Under the pieces are notes generated by a model. That model was not told where the DNA came from. It made no database searches and worked only from the letters and a program-made list of their open reading frames with translations. From Inhella inkyongensis (GTDB lineage: Bacteria; Pseudomonadota; Gammaproteobacteria; Burkholderiales; Burkholderiaceae_C), in assembly GCF_005952805.1 (NCBI RefSeq), contig NZ_CP040709.1, positions 2,108,001-2,172,000 on the forward strand: DNA of 64,000 nt, given 5' to 3'. How positions within the stretch are numbered: the stretch's first letter is position 1; every line of letters begins with the position of its first letter. Positions 1 through 8,638 of this stretch are shown here, one piece after another. Made by a program: the position numbers and the translations under genes.

Positions 1-1846
1 TCATTTCCACCAGGCTGAGTTGCCGATTGGCGCGCACAGCCGCGTGGCAGGCCAGCGTGGCAAGCAGATCGTGCTGTGCACGCTCCAGCACGGCGCTGCC
101 GCCGAATTGGGCCAGGTCGGACAGCACTTGGCGACTCAGGGCCAGCAGATCGGCGCCCTCCAGCAGCGCAGGGCGGCTGCGCAGGGCCAGTTGCTGGCGG
201 CCGATGGGGCTCAGATCAAGACCCAGGGCCAGCAGGGCCTCGGCATGGGCCTCGGCGCAGGCCATCTCTTCGGCCGAGGCCACAAACACCAAGGGAATCA
301 GCAGCGGCTGGGCATCCATGCGCCGCGCCAGGGCGGCTTTCAGCCGCTCGTAGAGCACGCGTTCATGGGCGGCATGCATGTCCACCAGCACCAGGCCTTG
401 GCGGTTCTCGGCCAGGATGTAGATGCCCTGCAACTGGGCGAGTGCGCGGCCAAGCGGCCATTCCTCAGGCCCAGTGGTCGTAACCATGGCCGTGGCCGCG
501 GACGTGGCCCCATCGGAGACAGTGGGCGCGTCACGCGCACTGGGTGCAGCCTCCAACGTGCGCGCCAACCAGGCGTCACGTGCCGGCGGGGCGGGGCCCT
601 CGGCGGCAGCTGCACTGCTCGGAGTCGCCCTAAAAAGACTCGAGCCTGCGGAAGAGGGCGCGCTGAAGCTGCTGGGCTGGGTCATCCAGTCCAATCGGCT
701 CTGCTGCACCGGCATCGGTGGGGGCGGGGCCCAGCCTGAAGCTGGCGAGGGCTCCCGTGCACTCAGGGTTGAGGCCGGCGCTTCGCTCTCGGTGCTGATC
801 TGGCTGCGAGAAGCAGCCAAGGCCTCGACGGCCAGGCGTCGCAACTGCTGGTGCAGGCCGCGGCTGTCACGGAAGCGCACCTCGATCTTGGTCGGGTGCA
901 CATTCACGTCCACCAATTCGGGCGCGATGTCGATGGCAATGAAGTAGCTGGGCTGACGCTGGCCGTGCAGCACGTCATCGAAGGCCGAACGCAGCGCGTG
1001 AGCCAGGGTGCGATCGCGCACAAAGCGGCCGTTCACATAGAGATATTGCTGGTCGGCGCGGCTGCGGGCGGCCTCGGGCAGGCCCACCCGGCCTTGGATC
1101 CGCAAGGCGGGCACTTCCCAGGCCAGAGCGCGGCTGCTGGCCACGAACTCAGCGCCCAGCACATCGCTCAGGCGCTGCTCGGCACTGCTGGCTCGCCACT
1201 GCTCAATCAGCTTGCCTTCGGCCCACAGGGCAAAACCCACCCCGGGGTAGGCCAGGGCGATACGACGCAGGGTTTCCACGCAGTGCGCCTGTTCGGTGGC
1301 GTCGGTTTTCAGAAACTTGCGCCGTGCCGGGGTGTTGAAGAAGAGTTCGCGCACCTCGACCGTGGTGCCCCGTGCCCGCGCCGCAGCGCGCAACTCGCCC
1401 GAGCGGGCGTCCAAGCGGGTGGCGTGCTCAGCACCGGCACAGCGGCTGGTGATGCTCATATCCGAAATGGAGGCCATCGCGGCCAGGGCCTCGCCGCGAA
1501 AGCCCATGGTGGCCACCGACTCCAACTCGCGCAAATCGCGGATCTTGCTGGTGGCATGGCGTTTGAGTGCCAGCGGCAGCTCCTCGGCCGGGATGCCGCC
1601 GCCATCGTCCTCCACCGTGACGGCGCGCACGCCGCCGCCCATCAAGCGCACAGTGATCTGGCTGGCGCCCGCGTCAATGGCGTTGTCCAGCAACTCGCGC
1701 ACCACGGAGGCCGGGCGTTCCACGACTTCACCGGCGGCAATCTGGCTGATCAGCTCGTCGGGCAGTTCGGCAATGCTGCGGCGGGCGGCCCGACCGTCGG
1801 ACACGGAGGCGGCGGGGGCCGACTCCAGGGTCGGGATCTCATTCAT
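1..1846 (-). CDS. mutL: DNA mismatch repair protein MutL (C-terminal end outside window)
   Basis: MutL couples mismatch recognition by MutS to strand incision and excision. The gene runs off the left edge; 615 codons are visible from an ATG at 1846. The N-terminus carries the GHKL ATPase signatures: the Asn-containing helix ELLDNAIDAGA near residue 45, then DDGGGIP near residue 75 and a KRHATSKI stretch. A poorly conserved, Pro/Ala-rich linker follows, and the last visible residues (RANRQLSLVEM) resemble the MutL C-terminal dimerisation domain. The ATG is the only good start before the ATPase motifs. The gene is divergent from the DedA gene, with 59 bp between the two starts. Identification is firm; only the extreme C-terminus is unseen. 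Confidence 0.95.
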   Translation of the reverse strand, partial: MNEIPTLESAPAASVSDGRAARRSIAELPDELISQIAAGEVVERPASVVRELLDNAIDAGASQITVRLMGGGVRAVTVEDDGGGIPAEELPLALKRHATSKIRDLRELESVATMGFRGEALAAMASISDMSITSRCAGAEHATRLDARSGELRAAARARGTTVEVRELFFNTPARRKFLKTDATEQAHCVETLRRIALAYPGVGFALWAEGKLIEQWRASSAEQRLSDVLGAEFVASSRALAWEVPALRIQGRVGLPEAARSRADQQYLYVNGRFVRDRTLAHALRSAFDDVLHGQRQPSYFIAIDIAPELVDVNVHPTKIEVRFRDSRGLHQQLRRLAVEALAASRSQISTESEAPASTLSAREPSPASGWAPPPPMPVQQSRLDWMTQPSSFSAPSSAGSSLFRATPSSAAAAEGPAPPARDAWLARTLEAAPSARDAPTVSDGATSAATAMVTTTGPEEWPLGRALAQLQGIYILAENRQGLVLVDMHAAHERVLYERLKAALARRMDAQPLLIPLVFVASAEEMACAEAHAEALLALGLDLSPIGRQQLALRSRPALLEGADLLALSRQVLSDLAQFGGSAVLERAQHDLLATLACHAAVRANRQLSLVEM

Positions 1847-1905
1847 AGGGCCAATTGTAGGGAGGGGGCCATGCCCCCCTGGGCTTGCCCTGAGAATGCG
1901 CGCCC

Positions 1906-2565
1906 ATGGAAACGCTGAACTTCTTGATCGATTTCATCCTGCATGTGGACCAGCACCTGGCCAATTTTGTGGCGGCCTATGGGGTTTGGGTCTACGCGCT
2001 GCTGTTTGCCATCGTGTTTGTCGAGACCGGCCTGGTGGTCATGCCCTTCCTGCCCGGCGACTCGCTGCTTTTCGTGGTCGGCGCCCTGTGCGGCGTGGGG
2101 GCCATGAACCTGCCCTTGGCCATTGCGGTGCTGCTGGTGGCCGCCATCCTGGGGGATCAGTGCAATTACACGATCGGGCGTTACTTTGGTCCCAAGGTCT
2201 TTCAGTGGGAACAGAGCCGCTTCTTCAATCGCAAGGCCTTTGATGCAGCGCACGAGTTCTACGAGCGCCATGGGGGCATCACCATCGTGATCGCCCGATT
2301 CATGCCCTTTATCCGCACCTTCGCGCCCTTTGTGGCCGGGGTGGCCGAGATGACGCGCAGCAAATTCACCGCTTTCAACATTCTGGGCGCGGTGATCTGG
2401 GTGGTGGGTCTGTGCTTGCTGGGCTACGCCTTCGGCAACATCCCGCTGGTCAAGCAGCACATGAGCAAGGTGATCTGGGCGCTGATCATCATTCCGGGCC
2501 TGATCGCCATCGTCGGCGGCTGGCGCGCCCAGCGGCGCGCCACGGTGCAGGCCTCAGGGGTGTAA
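1906..2565 (+). CDS. DedA family inner-membrane protein
   Basis: 219-residue polytopic membrane protein of the DedA/VTT superfamily, proposed to act in lipid flipping and proton-motive-force homeostasis in the inner membrane. Visible family marks are the N-terminal VETGLVVMPFLPGDSLLF stretch (residues 39-56), GDQCNYTIGRYFG (about 83-95) and FMPFIRTFAPFVAG (about 133-146), whose conserved Arg and Pro sit in a re-entrant helix. Four or five hydrophobic segments are evident. The length is typical of YqjA/YghB-like members. Its 3' end overlaps the convergent regulator gene by 12 bp. The exact substrate cannot be inferred. Confidence 0.9.
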   Translation: METLNFLIDFILHVDQHLANFVAAYGVWVYALLFAIVFVETGLVVMPFLPGDSLLFVVGALCGVGAMNLPLAIAVLLVAAILGDQCNYTIGRYFGPKVFQWEQSRFFNRKAFDAAHEFYERHGGITIVIARFMPFIRTFAPFVAGVAEMTRSKFTAFNILGAVIWVVGLCLLGYAFGNIPLVKQHMSKVIWALIIIPGLIAIVGGWRAQRRATVQASGV

Positions 2566-3123
2566 GACCACCAGCAAGCCGACCGCCATGGTGGCGCCCG
2601 GATTGCGGATGGCATGGGCCTGATCGGCGGCGTAACGCGCGGTCTCGCCCAGCTTCAAGGCCTGACGGTGCTCGCCGACCTCGATTTCCATCTCGCCGCT
2701 CAGCACACTCAGGTGCTCGCGCGAGCCGGGCTCGTGAGGCTGGGAAGCCAACACCCCGCCCGGCTGGATGATCAGCTCATACCACTCGTACTGGCCGGCC
2801 AACTCGATCGGCCCCAGGATGCGCAGGCGCGCCAGACTGTCCGGGCTGGCCAAGGAGGGCGTGGCATGGGCCTGCACCCACTCGATGCCGTTTTGCGCGG
2901 GTTTGGCGCCCTCCAGCAGCTCCGAAATTTCCACGCCCAGGGCGTGGGCCAGGCGCCAGACCACCGCCACGGTGGGATTGGCCTGGTTCCTCTCGATCTG
3001 CGAGAGCATGGACTTCGACACCCCGGCACGGCGGCTCAATTCGTCCAGCGTCAGCTGGCGTTTGGCGCGCAATGCGGCCAGCGCCTCGCCGACCTGGGGC
3101 GGCTGGGCAAGATCCATCTCCAT
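2554..3123 (-). CDS. XRE-family transcriptional regulator with C-terminal cupin
   Basis: 189-residue regulator: an N-terminal helix-turn-helix (about residues 12-66, with the recognition-helix region GVSKSMLSQIERNQANPTV) followed by a cupin fold (about 110-185, with HEPGSREHLSVLSGEMEIEV). Such proteins usually repress a neighbouring catabolic operon and release when the cupin binds a metabolite. The ATG at 3123 was chosen because the upstream in-frame extension looks non-coding; an ATG two codons later is possible. It is divergent from kbl-tdh across 97 bp that hold a promoter and inverted repeat, so control of threonine catabolism is the natural inference. The ligand is unknown. Confidence 0.88.
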   Translation of the reverse strand: MEMDLAQPPQVGEALAALRAKRQLTLDELSRRAGVSKSMLSQIERNQANPTVAVVWRLAHALGVEISELLEGAKPAQNGIEWVQAHATPSLASPDSLARLRILGPIELAGQYEWYELIIQPGGVLASQPHEPGSREHLSVLSGEMEIEVGEHRQALKLGETARYAADQAHAIRNPGATMAVGLLVVLHP

Positions 3124-3148
3124 CGGCGTGATCCTGTGTAAGGTGCTC

Positions 3149-3191
3149 TTGATCGGGTGAACCAAAGTTCGATATAGTGAACAGGTTCGAT
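3149..3191 (+). promoter_or_regulatory. Predicted kbl promoter with overlapping operator
   Basis: TTGATC (3149-3154) and TATAGT (3173-3178), 18 bp apart, form a plausible sigma-70 promoter for kbl. An imperfect inverted repeat GTTC-N8-GAAC (3167-3182) covers the -10 box, and GTTCGAT occurs twice (3167-3173 and 3185-3191). The position suits repression by the divergent XRE-cupin protein. The binding itself is inferred. Confidence 0.5.
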
Positions 3192-3220
3192 GCGGCGCAT
3201 TGTGCGCCAGGAGACTGAAC

Positions 3221-4429
3221 ATGACCAGCACGACGGCGGACTTTTACGCCCACATCCAATCAGAGCTCGCCGGCATCGAAAGCAATGGCCTGTTCAAGCG
3301 CGAACGCATCATCGCCACGCCGCAGGGTGCCGTCGTCAGGACGACCGATGGGCGTGAGCTGATCAATCTTTGCGCCAACAACTATCTGGGTCTGTCCAGC
3401 CACCCCAAGGCCATCGAGGCCGCGCACAAGGCGCTGGATAGCCACGGTTTTGGTCTCTCCTCGGTGCGCTTCATTTGCGGCACGCAGGACATCCACAAGG
3501 AGTTGGAGCGTCGCATCGCCGCCTTTGTGGGCTGCGAGGACGCCATCCTTTACGCCGCCGCCTTTGACGCCAATGGTGGTTTGTTCGAGCCCCTGCTGGG
3601 TGAGCAGGACGCGATCATTTCCGACGCGCTGAACCACGCGTCCATCATCGACGGCATCCGTCTGTGCAAGGCGCAGCGCTATCGCTATGTGAACAACGAC
3701 CTCACCGATCTGGAAGGTTGCCTGCGCGCGGCGCGCGAAAAGGGCGCCCGCCACATCCTGGTCTTCACCGACGGCGTGTTCTCGATGGACGGCACGATCG
3801 CGCAACTCAAAGAGATTCGCGCCCTGTGCGACCGCTACGGCGCGCTGCTGGGCATCGATGAGTGCCATGCCAGCGGCTTTCTGGGCAAGACGGGGCGCGG
3901 CACGCCCGAGCATTGCGGCGTGCACGGCCAGATCGACATCGTCACCGGCACCTTCGGCAAGGCCCTGGGCGGAGCCAGCGGCGGCTTCACGGCCGCGCGC
4001 AAGGAGGTGGTTGAACTGCTGCGCCAGCGCTCGCGCCCCTATCTGTTCTCCAACACCCTGGCGCCCGCCATCGTTGGCGCCTCGCTGGCGGTGCTGGATC
4101 TGATCGAAGGCAGCACCGCGTTGCGCGACAAGCTGGAAGACAACACGCGCTTCTGGCGAGATGGATTGACCGCAGCCGGCTTTGACATCAAGCCCGGCAC
4201 CCACCCCATCGTGCCGGTGATGGTCTATGACGCCGTCAAGGCGCAGCAGCTTTCGGCGCGCCTGTTGGAGCTGGGCGTCTACGCCGTCGGCTTCTTCTAT
4301 CCGGTGGTGCCCAAGGACCAGGCGCGCATCCGCACCCAACTGAGTGCCGCGCACGATCGCGCGCATCTGGAAAAGGCCCTGGCCGCCTTCACCCAGGCCG
4401 GGCGTGAACTGAATCTGATCAAGGCTTAA
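3221..4429 (+). CDS. kbl: Glycine C-acetyltransferase (2-amino-3-ketobutyrate CoA ligase)
   Basis: PLP enzyme that cleaves 2-amino-3-ketobutyrate with CoA to glycine and acetyl-CoA, the second step of threonine degradation. It has 402 residues, as in the family. PLP lysine is K247 in TGTFGKALGGASGG; the cofactor-contacting Asp and His are D213 and H216 in IDECHASGF. The usual family motif is DDSHA, so Glu-Cys here is a mild departure that keeps both key residues. The start at 3221 has an AGGAGA ribosome-binding site at 3209-3214. tdh follows after 3 bp, so the two are surely co-transcribed. Confidence 0.95.
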   Translation: MTSTTADFYAHIQSELAGIESNGLFKRERIIATPQGAVVRTTDGRELINLCANNYLGLSSHPKAIEAAHKALDSHGFGLSSVRFICGTQDIHKELERRIAAFVGCEDAILYAAAFDANGGLFEPLLGEQDAIISDALNHASIIDGIRLCKAQRYRYVNNDLTDLEGCLRAAREKGARHILVFTDGVFSMDGTIAQLKEIRALCDRYGALLGIDECHASGFLGKTGRGTPEHCGVHGQIDIVTGTFGKALGGASGGFTAARKEVVELLRQRSRPYLFSNTLAPAIVGASLAVLDLIEGSTALRDKLEDNTRFWRDGLTAAGFDIKPGTHPIVPVMVYDAVKAQQLSARLLELGVYAVGFFYPVVPKDQARIRTQLSAAHDRAHLEKALAAFTQAGRELNLIKA

Positions 4430-4432
4430 TTC

Positions 4433-5377
4433 ATGTCGCAGACCCGCATCCTGATCGTCGGGGCCAATGGCCAGATCGGCACCGAGCTGGCCCTGGCCCT
4501 GGCCGAGCGCCATGGCGATGCCAACGTCATCACCAGCGACATCGCGCCGCAGGGTCGCCTGCCCCAACTGCGCCATGAAATGCTGGACTGCACCGATGGC
4601 GCGGCCCTGACCGCCATCGTGCAGCGCCACCGCATCACCCAGGTCTATCTGCTGGCGGCTGCGCTGTCGGCCACGGGCGAAAAGCACCCGCAGTGGGCCT
4701 GGGACCTGAACATGAAGGGCCTGCTCAATGTGCTGGAGCTGGCTCGCACCCAGCCGCTGGAGCGCGTGTTTTGGCCCAGCTCCATCGCCGCCTTTGGGTC
4801 CACCACCCCGCAGGACCACACGCCCCAGACCACGGTGATGGAGCCCACCACCGTCTACGGCATCAGCAAGCAGGCCGGTGAGCGCTGGTGTGCCTGGTAC
4901 CACCGCATGCATGGTGTGGATGTGCGCTCGCTGCGCTATCCCGGCTTGATCAGCTGGAAGACGCCGCCCGGCGGCGGCACCACCGACTATGCGGTGGACA
5001 TCTTCCACCAGGCACTCAAGAGCGGCCGCTACACCTGCTTCCTGCAGGCGGACCAGCGCCTGCCCATGATGTACATGCCCGACGCGATTCGCGCCACGCT
5101 GGAACTGATGGAGGCGCCCGCTGCCGCCATTCAGGAGCGCGGCAGCTACAACCTGGCCGGCTGCAGCTTCACGCCCGCTGAGATTGCGGCCGAGATCCGC
5201 CGTCACATCCCAGGCTTCGAGATGGATTGCCAGCCCGACTTCCGCCAGCAGATCGCCGCCAGTTGGCCGCGCTCCATCGACGATTCGGTGGCATCGGCCC
5301 ACTGGGGCTGGAAGGCCGAGTTCGGTCTGCCCGAGATGGTGGCAGACATGCTGGAGAACTTGCGCCGCAGTTTGTGA
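4433..5377 (+). CDS. L-threonine 3-dehydrogenase, SDR (epimerase-like) type
   Basis: 314-residue extended short-chain dehydrogenase. Nucleotide-binding GxxGxxG is G10-ANG-QI-G16; the catalytic triad is S118, Y143 and K147 (YGISK). The stretch SWKTPPGGGTTDYAVD and the partner kbl identify the SDR-type threonine dehydrogenase, which oxidises L-threonine with NAD+ to 2-amino-3-ketobutyrate. This is not the zinc-dependent MDR-type Tdh of E. coli. It lies 3 bp after kbl, and no terminator is evident before the next gene 22 bp downstream. Confidence 0.9.
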   Translation: MSQTRILIVGANGQIGTELALALAERHGDANVITSDIAPQGRLPQLRHEMLDCTDGAALTAIVQRHRITQVYLLAAALSATGEKHPQWAWDLNMKGLLNVLELARTQPLERVFWPSSIAAFGSTTPQDHTPQTTVMEPTTVYGISKQAGERWCAWYHRMHGVDVRSLRYPGLISWKTPPGGGTTDYAVDIFHQALKSGRYTCFLQADQRLPMMYMPDAIRATLELMEAPAAAIQERGSYNLAGCSFTPAEIAAEIRRHIPGFEMDCQPDFRQQIAASWPRSIDDSVASAHWGWKAEFGLPEMVADMLENLRRSL

Positions 5378-5399
5378 GCGCGGCGGTTAGGCTTGTTGC

Positions 5400-6197
5400 A
5401 TGCACAAGCCGACTTACTCGCTTTTCCTGATGTTGCTCGCTGGGCCGCTAGCGGCCCAGGAGCCAGCGCTCATTCCCGGCGCACGCCTGGCGGTTCTGGG
5501 CCTGCGTGTGGCGGACGGGCCGGTCTACTTCGGTCAGCGCGAGCGGGGCCAGGGGCTGCGGCCCGTTTTGGCTGTGCGCTGGGGGCGGTTTCAGATCAGC
5601 AATTCCGGCGGGAGCTCCCTGCTCGGCGAGCGCGGCAGCGCCGGCGCCACCACCGATCTGCTGGACGACGAGGACTGGCGCCTGACCCTGGGCCTGCGAT
5701 TGGATCGTGGCCGCGACCTGGGCGGCACCCTCCGCCTTCAGAACCTGCCCGAGGTGCGCGCCACCTTGAGAGGCCGCATGGCCCTGACCTGGCACCAGAC
5801 CCCTGAGCGCGACTGGACCCTGGCGCTCAACCCCGATCTGCTGGGGCGGGATGGCGGGCTGCTGGCACAACTGGGATGGAATGAGCGCCTCCCCAGCTGG
5901 TCTGGCCCGGTGGCGGGGGAATGGACGGCCTTTGCCCAAGTGGTGGCCGGCAGCCGGCGCTATCAGCAAAGCTACTTTGGTGTGCCTGCGGGGCTGCCGA
6001 GCTTTGCGCCTTATGTACCGGGGGCCGGGCTGCGCAATGCCAGCGTCGGGCTGGGCTGGCAGCGCCCGGCGGGGCGGCACTGGGTGCTCTTCGGGGGCGC
6101 CGCGCTCAGCCGCTTGCTCGGCCCGGCGGCTGAGGCTCCCTTCGTGGAGCTGCGCAGCGACTGGAGCGCCAACCTCGGGCTGGCCTATCGCTTCTGA
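5400..6197 (+). CDS. MipA/OmpV family outer-membrane protein
   Basis: 265-residue predicted beta-barrel with a signal peptide (about residues 1-20, ending LAAQ). Alternating amphipathic strands run to a terminal aromatic residue (LGLAYRF), as expected for outer-membrane insertion. The SYFGVPAGLPSFAPYVPGAG stretch near residue 195 is characteristic of MipA/OmpV proteins, some of which scaffold murein hydrolases. It begins 22 bp after tdh and may be read through from that operon. The precise role is unknown. Confidence 0.8.
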   Translation: MHKPTYSLFLMLLAGPLAAQEPALIPGARLAVLGLRVADGPVYFGQRERGQGLRPVLAVRWGRFQISNSGGSSLLGERGSAGATTDLLDDEDWRLTLGLRLDRGRDLGGTLRLQNLPEVRATLRGRMALTWHQTPERDWTLALNPDLLGRDGGLLAQLGWNERLPSWSGPVAGEWTAFAQVVAGSRRYQQSYFGVPAGLPSFAPYVPGAGLRNASVGLGWQRPAGRHWVLFGGAALSRLLGPAAEAPFVELRSDWSANLGLAYRF

Positions 6198-6228
6198 ATC
6201 GGGCGGAGAGGCCCCGCACACTGGGGCG

Positions 6229-7158
6229 TCATAGCGCCCCTCTCCATGACCTCACAGGCTCCTGCGAAAAGGCGGCGGGCTTTGATTGAGGAGGGCCGGC
6301 TTGTGGCTCCGCCCGAGGGCGAAAGCGCGCATAGGACCAGTAGTAGTGCTCTGGATGGGCGCGAACCAGTGCATCAAAACGGCGGTAGCAGCGCCGGACT
6401 TGGCGTTTCAGGCTGGCCAAGTCGCGCCCAGGTGCTTGGGTGCTGAGTGTCGAAAAGCTCACCCGGTAGTGCCCCGCAGCAAGCATTTGCGCATGCCCCA
6501 ACAACAGCGGCGCGCCGCCCAAGGCTGCGACCAGGGCACAGCCGACAGGGGCCTTTGTGGTTTGTCCCAGGAAGCGCACCTCAATGTCCCGACCTTGGTG
6601 GTCCGCATGCAAGCAGACAAAGCCCCCCTTGCGCAGCGCAGCGACCAGCTCGAAAAGCTGATTGCCCTCGGTTCGATCCAAGTAGCGGATGCCGGAGGCG
6701 CGCAGGCGGGTAGCGATGCTGGGCAGCCCGGGTGGCAGCTTGGCCAAAGTCGTGCAGCGGCCGGTCAGGCGCTGCAAGGCCAGGGCCACCGTTTCATAGC
6801 AACCCATGTGCAAGGTGCTCACGCAGGCCCGTTCGCCCTGTGTGAGGGCCTGACGCGCGCCCGCATCCTCGTAGGCGATGTCCACACGGAGCTCCTTGAG
6901 AAAGAGGCTGTCCAGCACGCCCATGCAAACCCGCGCATAAGAGCGCAGCGCCAAGCGCGTTCGTGCGCTTCGGCCCATGGCCGGAAAGGCGAGGTGAAGG
7001 TGCTGGATCAGGCGCCGGCGCGTGGAGTGCGCCAGCAAGAGGACCAGCGGCGCGAGGCATCGACAAACACGCCAACGGCCTGCTGGCCCCAAGAGAGCCA
7101 GGAGCGATACGAAGTGGCGCAGCAGCGCATCAGCAAAGGGGCGAGTGGACAAGGCCAT
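6229..7158 (-). CDS. LpxL/HtrB-like lysophospholipid or lipid A acyltransferase
   Basis: 309-residue member of the lauroyl/myristoyl acyltransferase family, which transfers acyl chains to lipid A precursors or related lipids at the inner membrane. The HX4E catalytic motif is H117-MGCY-E122. Further family-like marks are an N-terminal hydrophobic anchor (residues 13-45) and HADHQGRDIEVRFLGQTTKAP, which resembles the LpxL substrate region. It is monocistronic and convergent with the MipA-like gene. Because it lies near a PmrA-type two-component system, a role in envelope modification is plausible but not shown. Confidence 0.78.
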   Translation of the reverse strand: MALSTRPFADALLRHFVSLLALLGPAGRWRVCRCLAPLVLLLAHSTRRRLIQHLHLAFPAMGRSARTRLALRSYARVCMGVLDSLFLKELRVDIAYEDAGARQALTQGERACVSTLHMGCYETVALALQRLTGRCTTLAKLPPGLPSIATRLRASGIRYLDRTEGNQLFELVAALRKGGFVCLHADHQGRDIEVRFLGQTTKAPVGCALVAALGGAPLLLGHAQMLAAGHYRVSFSTLSTQAPGRDLASLKRQVRRCYRRFDALVRAHPEHYYWSYARFRPRAEPQAGPPQSKPAAFSQEPVRSWRGAL

Positions 7159-7209
7159 GGGGTGCGCGGAGCGCTCTGAGCCTGCAGGAGGCTCAGAGCC
7201 ATCGGGGCC

Positions 7210-7806
7210 TCAGTAGGAGTAGCGCAGGCCCAAGGTGACAGCAGCGGCTGCCAGGCGCGGGCTGAAGTTGCCGAATCGATCCGCGTCCAGGTGCAGAGAC
7301 AGGCCGTTGTGGAAGCGGTACTCGGCGCCGATGCCGGCCATCAAAGAAGTCTTGCTTCCAGCCAGCCCCTGCGCGCCGGCAGGCACGGTCCCGCCGCGCG
7401 CCCGGTTGTTGGCCACCCCCAAGCGGCCATGCAGCGCGAAGTGCTCGCCCAGATTGAGCGTGCCCACCGCCGCACCGTAGAACAACTTGGTGTTGACGGT
7501 CTGCTCGGATGTCACGTTGGCCTGACGGGTGCGTTCGGTATAGCGACCCAGGTGCGCGTAGCCCGCCTCGATCGCCCAGTTCTCGCTCAGGCGGAAGCCG
7601 TAATAGGCCTTGAAGGGGCGGCCCGACGTGGAGTCGGACACCACCGTGGCGCTGGGCGAAGAAATGGCCAGCACGCTCGCACCTGCGCTGAAGCCGATGT
7701 AATCGTCGCGGTCCTCAAAGGTCCGCTGACCGGCGGCATGGGTGGATTGCAGCGCAAGCAAGCTCAACAGGGCGGCGGCGACGGACAAGGAGATGCGGGA
7801 CTTCAT
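7210..7806 (-). CDS. Small outer-membrane beta-barrel protein (OmpA-like/OmpW-like barrel)
   Basis: 198-residue exported protein. A clear signal peptide (MKSRISLSVAAALLSLLALQ... cleaved near ...THAA|GQ, residue 25) is followed by about eight amphipathic strands and a terminal LRYSY. The pattern AYYGFRLSENWAIEAGYAHLG is typical of eight-stranded OmpA/PagP-like barrels. The ATG at 7806 begins the signal peptide; upstream in-frame sequence is non-coding. It is divergent from the response regulator, and the CTTAAG box cluster lies in the shared promoter region, so it may belong to that regulon. The function is unknown. Confidence 0.75.
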   Translation of the reverse strand: MKSRISLSVAAALLSLLALQSTHAAGQRTFEDRDDYIGFSAGASVLAISSPSATVVSDSTSGRPFKAYYGFRLSENWAIEAGYAHLGRYTERTRQANVTSEQTVNTKLFYGAAVGTLNLGEHFALHGRLGVANNRARGGTVPAGAQGLAGSKTSLMAGIGAEYRFHNGLSLHLDADRFGNFSPRLAAAAVTLGLRYSY

Positions 7807-7912
7807 GATGGGTACTTGAATTGCCCGGTAGCGCCCGGACTCGGCGTTGGGACGACCTCCGTCCCTTGACCGAAATTGTTGGGTGTCAAGGGTTTTCCAT
7901 GATTCAGACTGG

Positions 7913-7940
7913 CTTAAGCGCACCTTAAGACTGGCTTAAG
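7913..7940 (+). promoter_or_regulatory. Three CTTAAG boxes with 11-bp period (PmrA/QseB-type operator)
   Basis: CTTAAG occurs at 7913-7918, 7924-7929 and 7935-7940, each separated by exactly 5 bp. The known PmrA/QseB recognition element is CTTAAG-N5-CTTAAG, so this array contains two overlapping perfect boxes. It sits 51 bp upstream of the response-regulator start and 107 bp upstream of the divergent barrel-protein start. Autoregulation and control of the barrel gene are inferred. Confidence 0.75.
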
Positions 7941-7990
7941 AACCCTGAGAAGGGGCCTGGCCAGTCGTCCAGGCGAGGCAGGATGGCGGC

Positions 7991-8638
7991 ATGCAAGTCC
8001 TTTTGATTGAAGACGACCTGGATCTGGGGCAGGCCACCTTGATGGGGCTGCAACAGCATGAGTTGCAGGTGACCTGGGTGCGGAACCTTGAGCGGGCTGG
8101 TGCCACCCTGCAAAGGCAGCTGGTCGATGCGGTGGTGCTGGATCTGGGTCTGCCGGATGGCGATGGGGTTGAATGGTTGGCGCAGCAACGCAAGCGCGGG
8201 ATGGCTTTGCCCGTCCTGATCCTTTCGGCCCGAGACGGCCTGGGGGATCGCCTGCGAGGGTTGGGGGAAGGGGCCGACGACTACCTGGTGAAGCCTTTCG
8301 CGCTGGACGAACTGGTGATGCGTCTGCGGGCCATCTGGCGGCGCAGCCACGGGCAAAAGCTGCCCACGCTGTGTGGGCTGGAGCACGACGCCGCAGCCAT
8401 GCAGCTTCGGCAAGATGGCCAGCCTTTGACGTTGACCCAAACCGAGTACCAACTGCTGTTGGCCTTGTTGAGGCGACAGGGCGCCGTGGTGTCGCGCAGC
8501 CATCTGGAGGATCTGACCCGGGGTGGGGTCAGCGCTTCGTCCTTGGATGTGCATATGTCCAACTTGCGCCGCAAGCTGGCGCCGGACACGTTCAGAACCC
8601 TGCGGGGCATCGGCTACGCGCTCATCATTCGTCCATGA
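7991..8638 (+). CDS. OmpR/PmrA-family response regulator
   Basis: 215 residues: an N-terminal receiver (acidic pocket E7-D8-D9, phospho-acceptor D51 in VVLDLGLP, K101 in LVKPF) and a C-terminal winged helix (about 125-213, ending LRGIGYAL). The sequence and the CTTAAG-N5-CTTAAG array upstream place it in the PmrA/QseB/BasR branch, which commonly controls lipid A modification and metal or cationic-peptide responses. Its stop overlaps the kinase start (ATGA at 8635-8638), so the pair is translationally coupled. The name pmrA or qseB cannot be decided from sequence alone. Confidence 0.92.
   Translation: MQVLLIEDDLDLGQATLMGLQQHELQVTWVRNLERAGATLQRQLVDAVVLDLGLPDGDGVEWLAQQRKRGMALPVLILSARDGLGDRLRGLGEGADDYLVKPFALDELVMRLRAIWRRSHGQKLPTLCGLEHDAAAMQLRQDGQPLTLTQTEYQLLLALLRRQGAVVSRSHLEDLTRGGVSASSLDVHMSNLRRKLAPDTFRTLRGIGYALIIRP

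Noticed and set aside
3260-5302. Long minus-strand open frame opposite kbl-tdh (680 codons)
   Set aside because: Antisense shadow of two well-identified enzymes; no conserved motifs.
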